Positions 32,453-40,386 of a stretch of 40,386 nt of DNA are shown here, piece by piece. The position numbers were made by a program, and so were the translations under genes. Each line of letters starts with the position of its first letter. Position 1 is the stretch's first letter. The notes below the pieces were generated by a model, which did no database searches, had not been told where the DNA came from, and worked only from the letters and a program-made list of their open reading frames with translations. Location: assembly GCA_964443325.1 (NCBI GenBank), contig CAYUCL010000018.1:1-40386 (forward strand), written 5' to 3'. This DNA is from DAOUVR01 sp034430535. GTDB lineage: Bacteria; Chloroflexota; Dehalococcoidia; E44-bin15.

Positions 32453-33214
32453 CTATTCTACTTCTGCCTCTACCCCTGGCGAGAGGGCAGGCCGCTTCCC
32501 CATGCGCGCAATCCTCGCCAGTACGTAGCCCAGCCCATATAAGACGATGATTGGAGCAGCAACAAGGCTCTGATTGACCGGGTCGAAGGTGGGGGTAATG
32601 ATAGCGCCAAGAATGAAAGCTAAAACAAAAGCGTACTTCCACTTCCTGGCGATCCATTGCGGTGAAATCACGCCGATCTTGCTCAGGAAGAACATTACCA
32701 GCGGAATCTCAAACACCACCCCGAGCCAGAAGAGAAGTCTGGTGACCACAGAGACATAATCACCGACTGTCCACCACGGCAGTATATCGCCACCAATAAA
32801 GCTGGGGAATTGATAGTACAAGAACCTGAGCGCTGGGGGCAAGAGTATAAGGTAGCAAAAGACGACCCCACTTGCAAAAAGAACGATGACCGCAGGCAAT
32901 AGCGTATAGAGATATCCTTTCTCTCTACGAGTAAGCGCTGGACTAATGAACATTACAAACTGATAGGTAAGGAAAGGCATTGACAGGGCGAGGCCGCCGT
33001 AGAGACACACCCTCATATAACTCCCCAGCAATCCGGTTACATTGGTATAATACAGGTCAATGCCTGGGATTGGGGTTGTTAAGAAATCGAAGATATACCG
33101 TGCGAAGGGGAAACAAATACCGATACATACGGCGACAACAATCAAACTCTTAATCAGGCGCCCCCGCAATTCTTGCAGGTGGCCTAAGACGGTGAGCTTT
33201 TTCTCTTCTTCCAT
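32453..33214 (-). CDS. tatC: Sec-independent protein translocase TatC
   Basis: This is a 253-residue six-helix membrane protein that recognises twin-arginine signal peptides. TatC signatures are HLQELRGRLIKS near the N-terminus (with the conserved Glu of the signal-peptide site), the FLTYQFVMFISPAL loop with a Pro after helix 2, and an EIPLVMFFLSKIGV helix. It lies 34 bp after the TatB-like gene and ends the fdh-tat unit. The C-terminal tail is acidic (GVEAEVE). Confidence 0.93.
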   Translation of the reverse strand: MEEEKKLTVLGHLQELRGRLIKSLIVVAVCIGICFPFARYIFDFLTTPIPGIDLYYTNVTGLLGSYMRVCLYGGLALSMPFLTYQFVMFISPALTRREKGYLYTLLPAVIVLFASGVVFCYLILLPPALRFLYYQFPSFIGGDILPWWTVGDYVSVVTRLLFWLGVVFEIPLVMFFLSKIGVISPQWIARKWKYAFVLAFILGAIITPTFDPVNQSLVAAPIIVLYGLGYVLARIARMGKRPALSPGVEAEVE

Positions 33215-33248
33215 CGACTGTGCGACACCCTACCGAGTGGCAACCGTG

Positions 33249-33578
33249 CTACGCTTGGCGGTTCAGCTCCCTGCCCTCCTCCTCGGGATTCTCATCTTCC
33301 TTCTGAGGAGTGCTCTCCGTTTCCTTCGTTAGCGACGATTTGAGGTCATAAGCCGCCTTCTTCAGGGAATCCAGGGGATTATCATCTTTACTCTGAGGAG
33401 TACCCTCTACCTCCCTGGTCAACTGCGTTGTCAGGTCATAGGAAGCTCTCCTCAGTCGACGGAAAAAGGTCCCCAGCCTTGCCGCAATCTCAGGTAGCCT
33501 TCTCGGCCCCAATAGCGCCAAGATGATAATAAATATTAGAAGGATCTCCCAGAAACCTATACCTAAGAACCCATCCAT
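33249..33578 (-). CDS. TatA/TatB-family translocase subunit with an internal tandem repeat (TatB-like)
   Basis: This is a 109-residue protein (from ATG 33578, after GAAGGGG; a TTG at 33596 would add six residues). A single N-terminal hydrophobic helix (FWEILLIFIIILALLG) is followed by the PRRLPEIAARLG amphipathic helix; a Gly-Pro-Arg-Arg-Leu-Pro hinge is standard for TatA/TatB. The tail contains two copies of a roughly 26-residue unit, ASYDLTTQLTREVEGTPQ and AAYDLKSSLTKETESTPQ, each ending in an acidic D/E-NP stretch. The position between tatA and tatC suggests the TatB role. Confidence 0.82.
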   Translation of the reverse strand: MDGFLGIGFWEILLIFIIILALLGPRRLPEIAARLGTFFRRLRRASYDLTTQLTREVEGTPQSKDDNPLDSLKKAAYDLKSSLTKETESTPQKEDENPEEEGRELNRQA

Positions 33579-33662
33579 CACCACCCCTTCATCCAATCCT
33601 TACGGGGACAGAACGCCATTTCCTCTCAACTGCAAATAAATGATAAGGGGACAAGCAAGGGG

Positions 33663-33878
33663 CTAGCTTTTCTGTTCGTTAGCTTTTTCTTTCTCGTCGG
33701 CTGTATCTTTTTCTTTCTTGGACAAGTCCGTGTCCACATCATCACCTGCCGCCCCCCTGCGGAAGCTGCGGACACCCTTTCCGAGGCTACCTAAAGCATT
33801 AGGCAACCTCCCCACTCCAAAGATGATCAGCACCACCGCTACTATGGCAACAATTTCCCATGGTCCCAAGTTTGGCAT
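33663..33878 (-). CDS. tatA: Twin-arginine translocase subunit TatA
   Basis: This is a 71-residue protein: a hydrophobic helix (IVAIVAVVLIIFGVG), the hinge RLPNALGSLGKG and an amphipathic helix, then a charged tail (KKEKDTADEKEKANEQ). Length and layout are typical of TatA. A strong GGAGGAGGGGAG ribosome binding site precedes ATG 33878. It lies 23 bp after fdhE and is followed by the TatB-like gene after 84 bp. Confidence 0.9.
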   Translation of the reverse strand: MPNLGPWEIVAIVAVVLIIFGVGRLPNALGSLGKGVRSFRRGAAGDDVDTDLSKKEKDTADEKEKANEQKS

Positions 33879-33901
33879 ACTCCCCTCCTCCAGAGCCTTT
33901 A

Positions 33902-34744
33902 TCAGCTCATCTCACTATTTCTTACTGGTATCAAATCTACTGCCTTATACCCCATCTCACATGCTTGCCTATCTAAATCCAGTGTACTTATCCATTCCAA
34001 AGGTATCAATATCTCAGATTTCGCCTGACGTAAATCTACAGCCTTGAGATAGCACTTACATTTCTCACAAACATATAGCCGGTATAGCCTTCGGTCATCA
34101 GGAAAGTAGGCTAGGCTCTTCTGATCCCTCGTCCCACAGAAGGGACACTCCAATCGCTGAAAGCGCCACTCGGCATCACAACGAGCACAGACTAGCCACC
34201 TGGCACCTTCGTCTCCCTTAATAACGGCTAAATTTGGCGCGCCGCCACATATGGGGCAATATCCCCGCCGCCACAGTCTCTGTTCAACATAAGGCAGCAA
34301 TGACTCTGCCTGCGCGGCCAAGAAGGGCTTCAAAGCGGTGTGGAGGGCAACAAGCAGAGGTTCCTCCTCATCCCCGTCTGACATCGGTTCCCCTTCGTAC
34401 CACGCTCTGGCAATCTCCTGCAAAGGCACCGTGCCTAGCGAGGGGTCCAAGGAGAAATACTCGCCGATAACTGAGAGAGCCTCAGCAAACAGGCTATCTA
34501 TCTTTCCCCAGTCAAGCTGCAGTTCATCGAAGGCCATTATGGGATTGCCGCGGCTCAAACGCTCTGATATCGCCTCTGCAGGTAAATGAGGTCTATCGAA
34601 GGATACGCTTAACTTGGCCTCAGTCTGAATACGCATCAGCCGGGCATACAGTTCGATAGGGCCAGGTAGAGAGTCCTTCTGCCATTGATCCAACGTCTCA
34701 AGCACTCGCTTGTCGGTCTCCCTACCCATCACCAACCAACCCAC
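33902..34744 (-). CDS. fdhE: Formate dehydrogenase accessory protein FdhE
   Basis: This is a 280-residue protein (GTG 34744; ATG 34729 is an alternative that drops five residues). The C-terminal half has the rubredoxin-like Cys pattern of FdhE: CPICGG near 178-183, CARC near 197-200, CPFCG near 211-215 and CEKCKC near 236-241. FdhE helps mature Tat-exported formate dehydrogenase before transport and is found with fdn/fdo-type operons. Its place between the cytochrome gene and tatA agrees with that job. Confidence 0.9.
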   Translation of the reverse strand: MGWLVMGRETDKRVLETLDQWQKDSLPGPIELYARLMRIQTEAKLSVSFDRPHLPAEAISERLSRGNPIMAFDELQLDWGKIDSLFAEALSVIGEYFSLDPSLGTVPLQEIARAWYEGEPMSDGDEEEPLLVALHTALKPFLAAQAESLLPYVEQRLWRRGYCPICGGAPNLAVIKGDEGARWLVCARCDAEWRFQRLECPFCGTRDQKSLAYFPDDRRLYRLYVCEKCKCYLKAVDLRQAKSEILIPLEWISTLDLDRQACEMGYKAVDLIPVRNSEMS

Positions 34745-34756
34745 ATATCAATATGT

Positions 34757-35473
34757 TTAGGAACCCTCCCCCTTTGTCACCTTATCATACCACTTCTTGT
34801 GATGCGACTCAGCGTATTCGGCAGACACCTTTCCTCCCCACATCGACCAGAATATCCCTCGCATCTTGGGGTGGAAAACAGAAAGATAGACATGAACCAA
34901 CGCAAAAGTCAACAAGGCAATAAAGCCAACGTCATGGAAAAAGGCACTCCACATGAAGGCGCCGCTGGGGATGATGTCTTTGAAGAACCACATCAACGCC
35001 CCGGTAATAATCATTAATGAACCTGCGCCAAGGACAGTCAACCACCAGAGCTTCTGCCCAGTATTCATGTGGCCCTGGGGCGGCATCGTATCCTCTCCAC
35101 CCAGCATATAGTATGCAGGAGCTGCCTGCAGCCATCCTATGTCATCTTTCCCCCATTTGAAAGCCTCCCTCACCCCACTCAGGGCGCTCCTTGGACTCGC
35201 TATGAAATAGAGGGCAGCCCAGCCAACCATGACCACGGCAGCAATGCGGTGAAAGAGGCCACTCCACCCACCAACAGCACCACCGCCAAACTGCGGCACA
35301 AAAAATAGAAGCCCCGTTATGAAAAGCACTATCCAAGCAACTGCGTTTACCCAGTGAAGGATACGAACCGGCTTTGAGTACCGCTCGACCACGTCCTCCC
35401 CCGGAACTGGTGGAGCCCCAAAGACATAGTGGAGAATGGGAGTCGACTTCGGCTTACGCTCGACCGTTTCCAT
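34757..35473 (-). CDS. Formate dehydrogenase cytochrome b subunit (FdnI/FdoI-like)
   Basis: This is a 238-residue membrane protein with four hydrophobic helices. Heme-ligand candidates are the His in VRILHWVN (helix 1), LFHRIAAVV, and the His residues in FFHDVGF and FALVHVYLSVFHP. A longer frame to 35518 overlaps fdhB; ATG 35473 with GGAGGAG just before it, directly after the fdhB stop, is preferred. It anchors the complex and passes electrons from the Fe-S subunit to the quinone pool; whether this organism uses menaquinone cannot be told from the window. Confidence 0.88.
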   Translation of the reverse strand: METVERKPKSTPILHYVFGAPPVPGEDVVERYSKPVRILHWVNAVAWIVLFITGLLFFVPQFGGGAVGGWSGLFHRIAAVVMVGWAALYFIASPRSALSGVREAFKWGKDDIGWLQAAPAYYMLGGEDTMPPQGHMNTGQKLWWLTVLGAGSLMIITGALMWFFKDIIPSGAFMWSAFFHDVGFIALLTFALVHVYLSVFHPKMRGIFWSMWGGKVSAEYAESHHKKWYDKVTKGEGS

Positions 35474-35474
35474 A

Positions 35475-36278
35475 TCACTCCTCCTCACTATTGATCTTGA
35501 TTTTTCTGCGGGCAACAACGTAGTTCAGCCCCAGCCCTAGTGCGACAAGGCCCGCTGCACCCCAACCTATGGGTTGGAGAACGTCCTGCCACACGGTGGC
35601 AGCTATGGGCACCTTCGGATTCACCGGGAGACCATAGACCTCTGGCGTGTCATCGAGCACATATAGTACGTGCAACCCATTCAACTCTTTCTCACCATAC
35701 AGGTAGGCATTGGGGTAAGTTGACTTGAGACTAGCTACCCTCGCCTGCCCCTCTGCCAACAGGTCGCTTCGGTCACCGTATGTCAGAGCTCCCGTTGGAC
35801 AGGTTTTGACGCAAGCTGGCTCTTCCCCATTAGTGATACGGTCCTCACAAAAAATACACTTGCTCATGGTGCGTACACCGTGCACCTTGCCACCCCCTCC
35901 ACCACCACTGCGGGGCACGTCGAAAGGGCAAGCTTCCACGCAATAACCGCAACCGCTACACAAATCTCTCTTGTAGGCGACAAAACCCAGCTCGTGGTGA
36001 TAGAGAGCCTTGGTAGGACAGACTTCAACGCAAGCCGCATCCGTGCAGTGCATGCAAGCACGCCTGGCGAAGAGCCAGCGAAAATTATCAGGTGTTTCGC
36101 CCACCTCGGTGAAGCTAATCTTCAACCAGGTGTTCTCCGATAGGTCGGGAGGGTTCTCATAAGTCCCCCTGTTGGTGGTCAGTTCCCCTGGGAGATCGTT
36201 CCATTGCTTGCAGGCAACCTGACATGCGCGACAGGCCGTGCATTTGGTCGCATCGTATAGAATTGCTTTCTCAGCCAT
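35475..36278 (-). CDS. Formate dehydrogenase iron-sulfur subunit (FdnH/FdoH-like)
   Basis: This is a 267-residue electron-transfer subunit with four ferredoxin-type cysteine clusters: CTACRACQVACKQW (residues 13-26), CMHCTDAACVEVCP, CSGCGYCVEACPF and CIFCEDRI...CVKTCP. A C-terminal membrane helix (residues about 240-258) anchors it. After the third cluster there is an insertion PRSGGGGGGKVHG, a run of six glycines not usual in this position. AAGGAGTGAG precedes ATG 36278. It lies 19 bp after fdhA and is followed at once by the cytochrome b gene. Confidence 0.92.
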   Translation of the reverse strand: MAEKAILYDATKCTACRACQVACKQWNDLPGELTTNRGTYENPPDLSENTWLKISFTEVGETPDNFRWLFARRACMHCTDAACVEVCPTKALYHHELGFVAYKRDLCSGCGYCVEACPFDVPRSGGGGGGKVHGVRTMSKCIFCEDRITNGEEPACVKTCPTGALTYGDRSDLLAEGQARVASLKSTYPNAYLYGEKELNGLHVLYVLDDTPEVYGLPVNPKVPIAATVWQDVLQPIGWGAAGLVALGLGLNYVVARRKIKINSEEE

Positions 36279-36297
36279 CTCACTCCTTCCAGTTCAG

Positions 36298-39200
36298 CTA
36301 CACTTTCTCTATGTTACAAAGGAATGTCTTGTATTCCGGTATAGTGGTATTGGCGTCCCCCACATGCGGGGTAAGGATGTTACCACTGCTATGAAAGGCG
36401 CTCGACCGTCCCACGAAACCATAATGCCATGGGACGCCTACGCTGTCAACCTTCCTTCCCCCGATTGTCATCCTGTGGAACCGCGGTGTCACGATCGCCA
36501 CCGCCAACACGTAACCCCTCGCCGTGGACACCTTCACCTTGTCGCCATTCTTGATCCCCTTCTCAGCCGCGAGCTCTGGTCCCAGCTCGGCGAATACCTC
36601 AGGCTGGAGCTCATTAAGCCAGGGATGATTGCGGGTCATCTGCCCCGCCTGCCACATTTCGGTCACCCTGTAAGTCATGCCCACACAGGGGAACTCGTCA
36701 GGCCCACCCTTCTTGTTCCAGCCTTCCAGGTCGCCCACGTAGCAGCAAGGGTTGTTGAACCCTGGCGTGCCCTTGCCGGTGAGGTCGCCATTGGTCACAC
36801 CTGTCACCAGATTCGTGTGGATTGGACTCTCCCACGGCTCATATGCCACAGGGAATGGCCCCTCGGCTCTTCCCGGCCCCCAGATGTGCGCCACACCTTC
36901 GGTTTGCATAATGAAGGGGAGGTACTTGGCACCTGGAGCGGCCTCGTTTATCGCCGGCCATCCTCCGTCAGGTATGTCGCCCAGCCATGAGCCATTGGAG
37001 CGCTGAATAACGGGGTGATCACTGTCCCATGGTTGGCCATCGAAGTCTACTGAAGCTCTGTTGTATATGATGCGCCGGTTTATCGGCCAGCACCAAGACC
37101 AGTTGGAGTACAGACCGATTTGATTCAGACTGGCATCCACCGGATCGCGGTCCTTGGCCCTGTTTCTGCCATCTGTAGTAAACATGCCGGAGTACAGCCA
37201 GTTGCCCGAGCAGGTTGACCCATCAGTCTTAAGGGATACGAAGTTCTTCACCGGGGACTTATCGACTACGTTGTAGCCGTGTATCTCCATCGCAACTTCA
37301 TTGGGATCAGCCTCGTCAGCATATTCGCCGGTCATATGGTAATCCCAGAATAGTTTGTTTATTGGGTCCGCTTTGGGACCGCTTTCTCCAGCGTATTTCT
37401 CTTTGAGCTTGAGCACGAGCGCGTCCATTATTGCCAGGTCAGGCTTGGCCTCTCCTATGGGCTTTACAGCCTTGTATCGCCACTGCGCCCAGCGACCGCT
37501 ATTGGAGATGCTGCCCTGCTTTTCGTAGGAGCAAGCCGCTGGAAGGAGAAAGACCTCGGTCTTTATGTTGCTGGAATCGATCCTCCTGGTGGAATCGGTG
37601 GACTCTGGATCCGGCCGCTTCCAGAAGGCCGCCGTCTCCGTCTCAAACAGGTCGGAGACCAGCAGCCAATCAAGGTTGTCCATGGCGTGGCGCTCGCCCT
37701 GCGAGTCGGGACCGCCTACAGCCGGGTTCTGCCCCCAGACCATCATTCCCTTGACGATCCCTTTCGCCATGGACTCGAAGGTACCTATGTGGGTGTAATC
37801 GTGTCCCTTGGTTACCTTGGGCAGATAGTCGAAGGCAAAGTCGTTTCCCGCGGTGGCATTTTCCATCCACCACGCCTTGAGCAGGCTGACCATGTACTTC
37901 TTGTAGTTCTGCGCCTCGTCACTCAACCACCACCAACTGGCACTCTTGTCTCCTTCCAGACCCTCGGGGGTGACAGGGAACTTCGCTCCCTTGGCCCTAT
38001 TTATATAGTCAGTAAGAGTCTGGTCTGTATGGTTCACCATCGACAAGTACCCCGGGAGGATGTGAGCCAGCAGGCACATGTCGGTGGAACCCTGCACGTT
38101 AGAGGTCCCTCTGAGGGCGTTGATGCCACCCCCGGCAACACCGATGTTGCCCAGCAGAAGCTGCATGATAGCGTAGCCCCTGATGTTCTGCGTGCCGTAG
38201 GTATGCTGGGTGGTGCCCATGGCATACATTATGGTACCGGCCTTGCCCGGTGCTCCCGTAGCTGCATAGGTCTGACACACCTTGAGGAAGATATCCTTAG
38301 GACAACCGGTAACCTCCTCCACCTTATCCAGTGTGAAGTCCTTGTAGTTCTCCCACAGCAGCCTCAGCACGCACTTGGGATTCAGTTCACTCCAGCCAGT
38401 CCAGGTGTTGTTGACCAACGCAGCATCCACATTAGGATTGGTGGTATTAGCATATTTCCACGTTGATTTGTCATAAGACCCTATCTTGCCCGGAGCAGGC
38501 TCAGTGTTCTGTTTGTAACCGATAAACATCCCTGCAGCACCTGATTCCTTCCAACCCTTGAAACCATCGTTGATAATCAACGCTGCGTTGGTATACTGCG
38601 TCATGTAGGTCATATTGTATTTCTTGGCCCTCTCCGCCGGGCTCGACGTCTGCATATCATTCAGTATCCACCGTATCATCCCACCGATAAAGGTGATATC
38701 GCAGCCCGACCTCATTGGGGCATAAATGTCTGCCTTGGATGAAGTTCGGGTGAAGCGCGGGTCAACGCTGATGAGCTTCGCTCCGCGCTCTTTAGCCTTG
38801 GTGACCCACTTAAAAGATATGGGGTGGTTCTCTGCCGCATTGGACCCGATGATCATGATACAGTCGGAGTTCCGGATGTCGATCCAATGGTTGGTCATTG
38901 CTCCCCTGCCGAACGACTCTGCCAGAGCCGCTACAGTAGCGGAGTGTCATATACGGGCGCAGTGTTCAACGTACACCAACCCCAATGCGCGGGCCATCTT
39001 CACCAGAAGGTAACACTCTTCATTATCCAGCTCGCCGCCACCGAAGTTACAGATGGCATCCGTGCGGTTAACGTTGTAGGTGGTACCACCAACATCCACA
39101 GTAGAAAGCCAGTTTTCATCCCTGGTCTTCTTTATCCTGTCGGCGACCTGGTCGATGGCCCAGTCCCACGAGACCTCCTCCCACTTGTCGCTATAGGCAG

Positions 39201-39534
39201 CGCGATACAGCGGTTTGGTCAAACGGTTGGGGTTGTCCTTGCCATCAACGGTATGGAACTGAATGAGCGCCTGTCCCTTGGAGCAGAGAGTGCCCTCATT
39301 AATAGGATGGTCCGGATCACCCTCAACGTTCACTACGTTGCCGTTTTCGGCAGCCGCAATTGCGCCGCAGCCGACTCCGCAATAGCAGCAGATGGTGGTC
39401 GTCTCGCCGACCTTCTTGTGAAGCGAGATGGGCCGAAATGGTGCACCCTTCTTCCAGTCCATCCCTTTAAACAAAACGAAACCGGCTGCGCTAGCGCCGG
39501 ACACCTTAAGGAAAGACCTTCTTCCTATCTCCAT
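36298..39534 (-). CDS. fdhA: Selenocysteine-containing formate dehydrogenase catalytic subunit, Tat-exported
   Basis: This is a 1078-residue molybdopterin/tungstopterin enzyme that is split if UGA is read as stop. Residues 1-195 (39534 down to 38950) and the rest share one frame across TGA 38947-38949. The codon sits in EHCARI-U-HSATVAAL, placing Sec at residue 196, the active-site position (Sec196 in E. coli FdnG), followed by the conserved His. The N-terminus has a twin-arginine signal (RRSFLK, residues 5-10). The [4Fe-4S] ligands are Cys49-x2-Cys52-x3-Cys56-x27-Cys84. The length agrees with FdnG/FdoG-type enzymes. A GGAGGG ribosome binding site precedes ATG 39534. Selenocysteine machinery (selA, selB, selC) must be elsewhere. 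It heads the fdh-tat operon and should face outside the membrane after export. Confidence 0.93.
38915..38946 (-). promoter_or_regulatory. Bacterial SECIS hairpin candidate for selenocysteine insertion
   Basis: Starting 17 nt after the UGA, the mRNA can form GGCUCU-GGC-AGAGUC (38915-38929), a six-pair stem with a small G-rich loop, extendable by a CUG/CAG pair. The distance and loop agree with bacterial SECIS elements, which lie inside the coding sequence just downstream of UGA. A competing small hairpin (GCUA/UAGC) lies between the UGA and this stem. Confidence 0.6.
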
Positions 39535-39685
39535 ATTTTCCCTCCAATTTCGCTAAGATTTTTGCCTTGAAGTTTATTGCCTCAACGATAGTTCACCACT
39601 CTTCCCACTACCTCCCTGTCAATGAAACCTACTTTCTCCCGCCACACCCCCCTGGCTGATGCAATAACCAGTTAATCCTTACAGT

Positions 39686-39715
39686 ATCTTAGCATATTGT
39701 CCCAGAATTTGTCAA
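39686..39715 (-). promoter_or_regulatory. Sigma70-type promoter of the fdh operon
   Basis: Perfect TTGACA (39710-39715), an 18-bp spacer and TAAGAT (39686-39691) on the minus strand give a leader of about 145 nt before fdhA. Confidence 0.6.
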
Positions 39716-39756
39716 CACCTCCACCAAGAGAATACCGCCCCTATTTGATAACACTG

Positions 39757-39786
39757 TTTGTAGCAGAAAAAGGCCAGCCTTGTCAA
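39757..39786 (-). promoter_or_regulatory. Second, upstream promoter candidate for the fdh operon
   Basis: TTGACA (39781-39786), an 18-bp spacer and TACAAA (39757-39762), about 70 bp upstream of the first promoter and in the same orientation. The -10 is weaker. Confidence 0.4.
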
Positions 39787-39811
39787 GAGGCTATGGATCA
39801 ACCTGTTGTAG

Positions 39812-39823
39812 TGTCATTCTGAG
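39812..39823. repeat. Single arm of the TGTCATTCTGAG repeat
   Basis: The 12-bp TGTCATTCTGAG matches the arm of the inverted repeat at 5331-5414. No complementary arm is seen nearby, so it may be a decayed copy. Confidence 0.4.
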
Positions 39824-40303
39824 CATGGGATAGAACGTAAGAAACAGATGGCTCACCGCAGATATATCACATTTCTCCTGCTTATAATGAAACGGAAAGA
39901 CACTTTTTACTTCTTACTTCTAACGTTATTCACAATCGTGATCAGTAGGTGTGCATTACTTACAACCTTCTCAAATATGACTACTCAGTTATTTTCACGA
40001 AACGGAGATCGTGTTTCTGCATCAATAATGATATTGATCTGGTTGACCTTGGTATTAATCAGGTACTCTATCTGGTAGCGTACCTGTGGTAGCTTAGTAT
40101 TGGCCGCCTATGCAAGGTTCTTAGTGACACTGCGCCAATAGTAAAAAAGGCTAGCTGCTCGTAAGTAAATGGGGGCAGCAGCTGACAATAATGCTGCGCT
40201 GACATAGACCGTGGCACAATGAAAGCCAACGCGTCGGTGCTTGGCAATAAGCTATGTTTCCAGCAGATGGCAGGCATTGAAAGATTGTGGTGGGCAATTT
40301 AAA
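39824..40303. other. Intergenic region near the right edge
   Basis: This is AT-rich sequence upstream of the divergent fdh operon. Short open frames (39848-40078 plus, 40068-40277 minus) lack ribosome binding sites and recognisable domains and are not called. Confidence 0.45.
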
Positions 40304-40386
40304 ATGGAATGGTATAGAAGACCAGCTCTGGTACTGGGCATACCTCTCATACTCTTTCTAGGAGCTTTTGTATGGTTACTAGATAC
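40304..40386 (+). CDS. Possible start of a membrane-anchored protein, cut by the window edge
   Basis: The frame opens with ATG 40304 and is still open at the last base. Its 27 complete codons read as a short basic N-terminus (MEWYRRP) followed by a hydrophobic stretch (ALVLGIPLILFLGAFVWLL), as in a signal anchor. An in-frame TTG lies 30 bp upstream. No strong ribosome binding site is visible. Too little is present to name it. Confidence 0.35.
   Translation, partial: MEWYRRPALVLGIPLILFLGAFVWLLD

Noticed and set aside
32148..32657. 169-codon minus-strand frame between tatC and nuoA
   Set aside because: Half of it is the tatC 3' end in another frame and the rest has no domain, ribosome binding site or biased composition.
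38947..38949. UGA as a real stop or pseudogene-forming mutation in fdhA
   Set aside because: It sits at the selenocysteine position, the frame and domain continue without a break, a SECIS-like hairpin follows, and the operon is otherwise intact.
1..40386. CRISPR arrays, rRNA, tRNA, integrase or transposase genes
   Set aside because: No regularly spaced direct repeats, no tRNA T-arm consensus in a credible fold, no rRNA-like stretch and no transposase or integrase domain were seen on either strand.

Overview
This is most likely a metagenome-assembled scaffold from an anaerobic Chloroflexota bacterium, probably class Dehalococcoidia. That placement is inferred from gene content: a complex I operon without nuoEFG, DUF5679 and DUF4870 small proteins, paired acyl-CoA dehydrogenases beside a 4-hydroxybutyryl-CoA-dehydratase-like gene, and REP-like palindromes. 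No 16S or tRNA gene is visible, so the taxonomy is not proven. A run of 10 N at 8975-8984 marks a scaffold join.

Layout, left to right. (1) 1-1123: the start of a P-loop ATPase running off the left edge, then an AhpD-like protein. (2) 1242-7587: a small HTH protein divergent from a hydrogenase-maturation cluster, hypA-B-F-C-D-E; no hydrogenase structural gene is in view. (3) 7934-8940: a DUF3795 protein and a solo HicB-like protein, ending at the scaffold gap. (4) 9284-17141: a catabolic block with two adjacent acyl-CoA dehydrogenases, three SDR oxidoreductases, a VOC/methylmalonyl-CoA-epimerase-like protein and an AbfD/HpaB-family protein. (5) 17749-20611: a membrane protein that appears frameshifted at its start, an island of palindromic repeats, a DUF5679 zinc-ribbon micro-protein and a DUF4870 membrane protein. 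(6) 20865-32101 (minus strand): nuoA-B-C-D-[H::GltD::I]-J-K-L-M-N. (7) 32453-39534 (minus strand): a selenocysteine formate dehydrogenase operon, fdhA-fdhB-cytochrome b-fdhE, followed by tatA-tatB-like-tatC. (8) 39535-40386: the fdh promoter region and a possible truncated CDS at the right edge.

How the genes fit together. The formate dehydrogenase carries a Tat signal, so it should act on the outer face of the membrane and pass electrons through the Fe-S and cytochrome b subunits to the membrane pool. The tat genes behind it would supply the export machinery, and FdhE would assist maturation. The neighbouring complex I has no NADH-input module (no NuoE, F or G).

The most striking object in the window is the 1004-residue nuo gene at 26558-29572. 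It joins NuoH to NuoI in one uninterrupted reading frame, with a complete GltD/NfnB-like FAD-NAD(P) oxidoreductase inserted inside NuoI, between its membrane-associated N-terminal helix and its two [4Fe-4S] motifs. This looks like a built-in pyridine-nucleotide module that could replace NuoEFG, which would make it a different architecture for coupling NAD(P)H to complex I.
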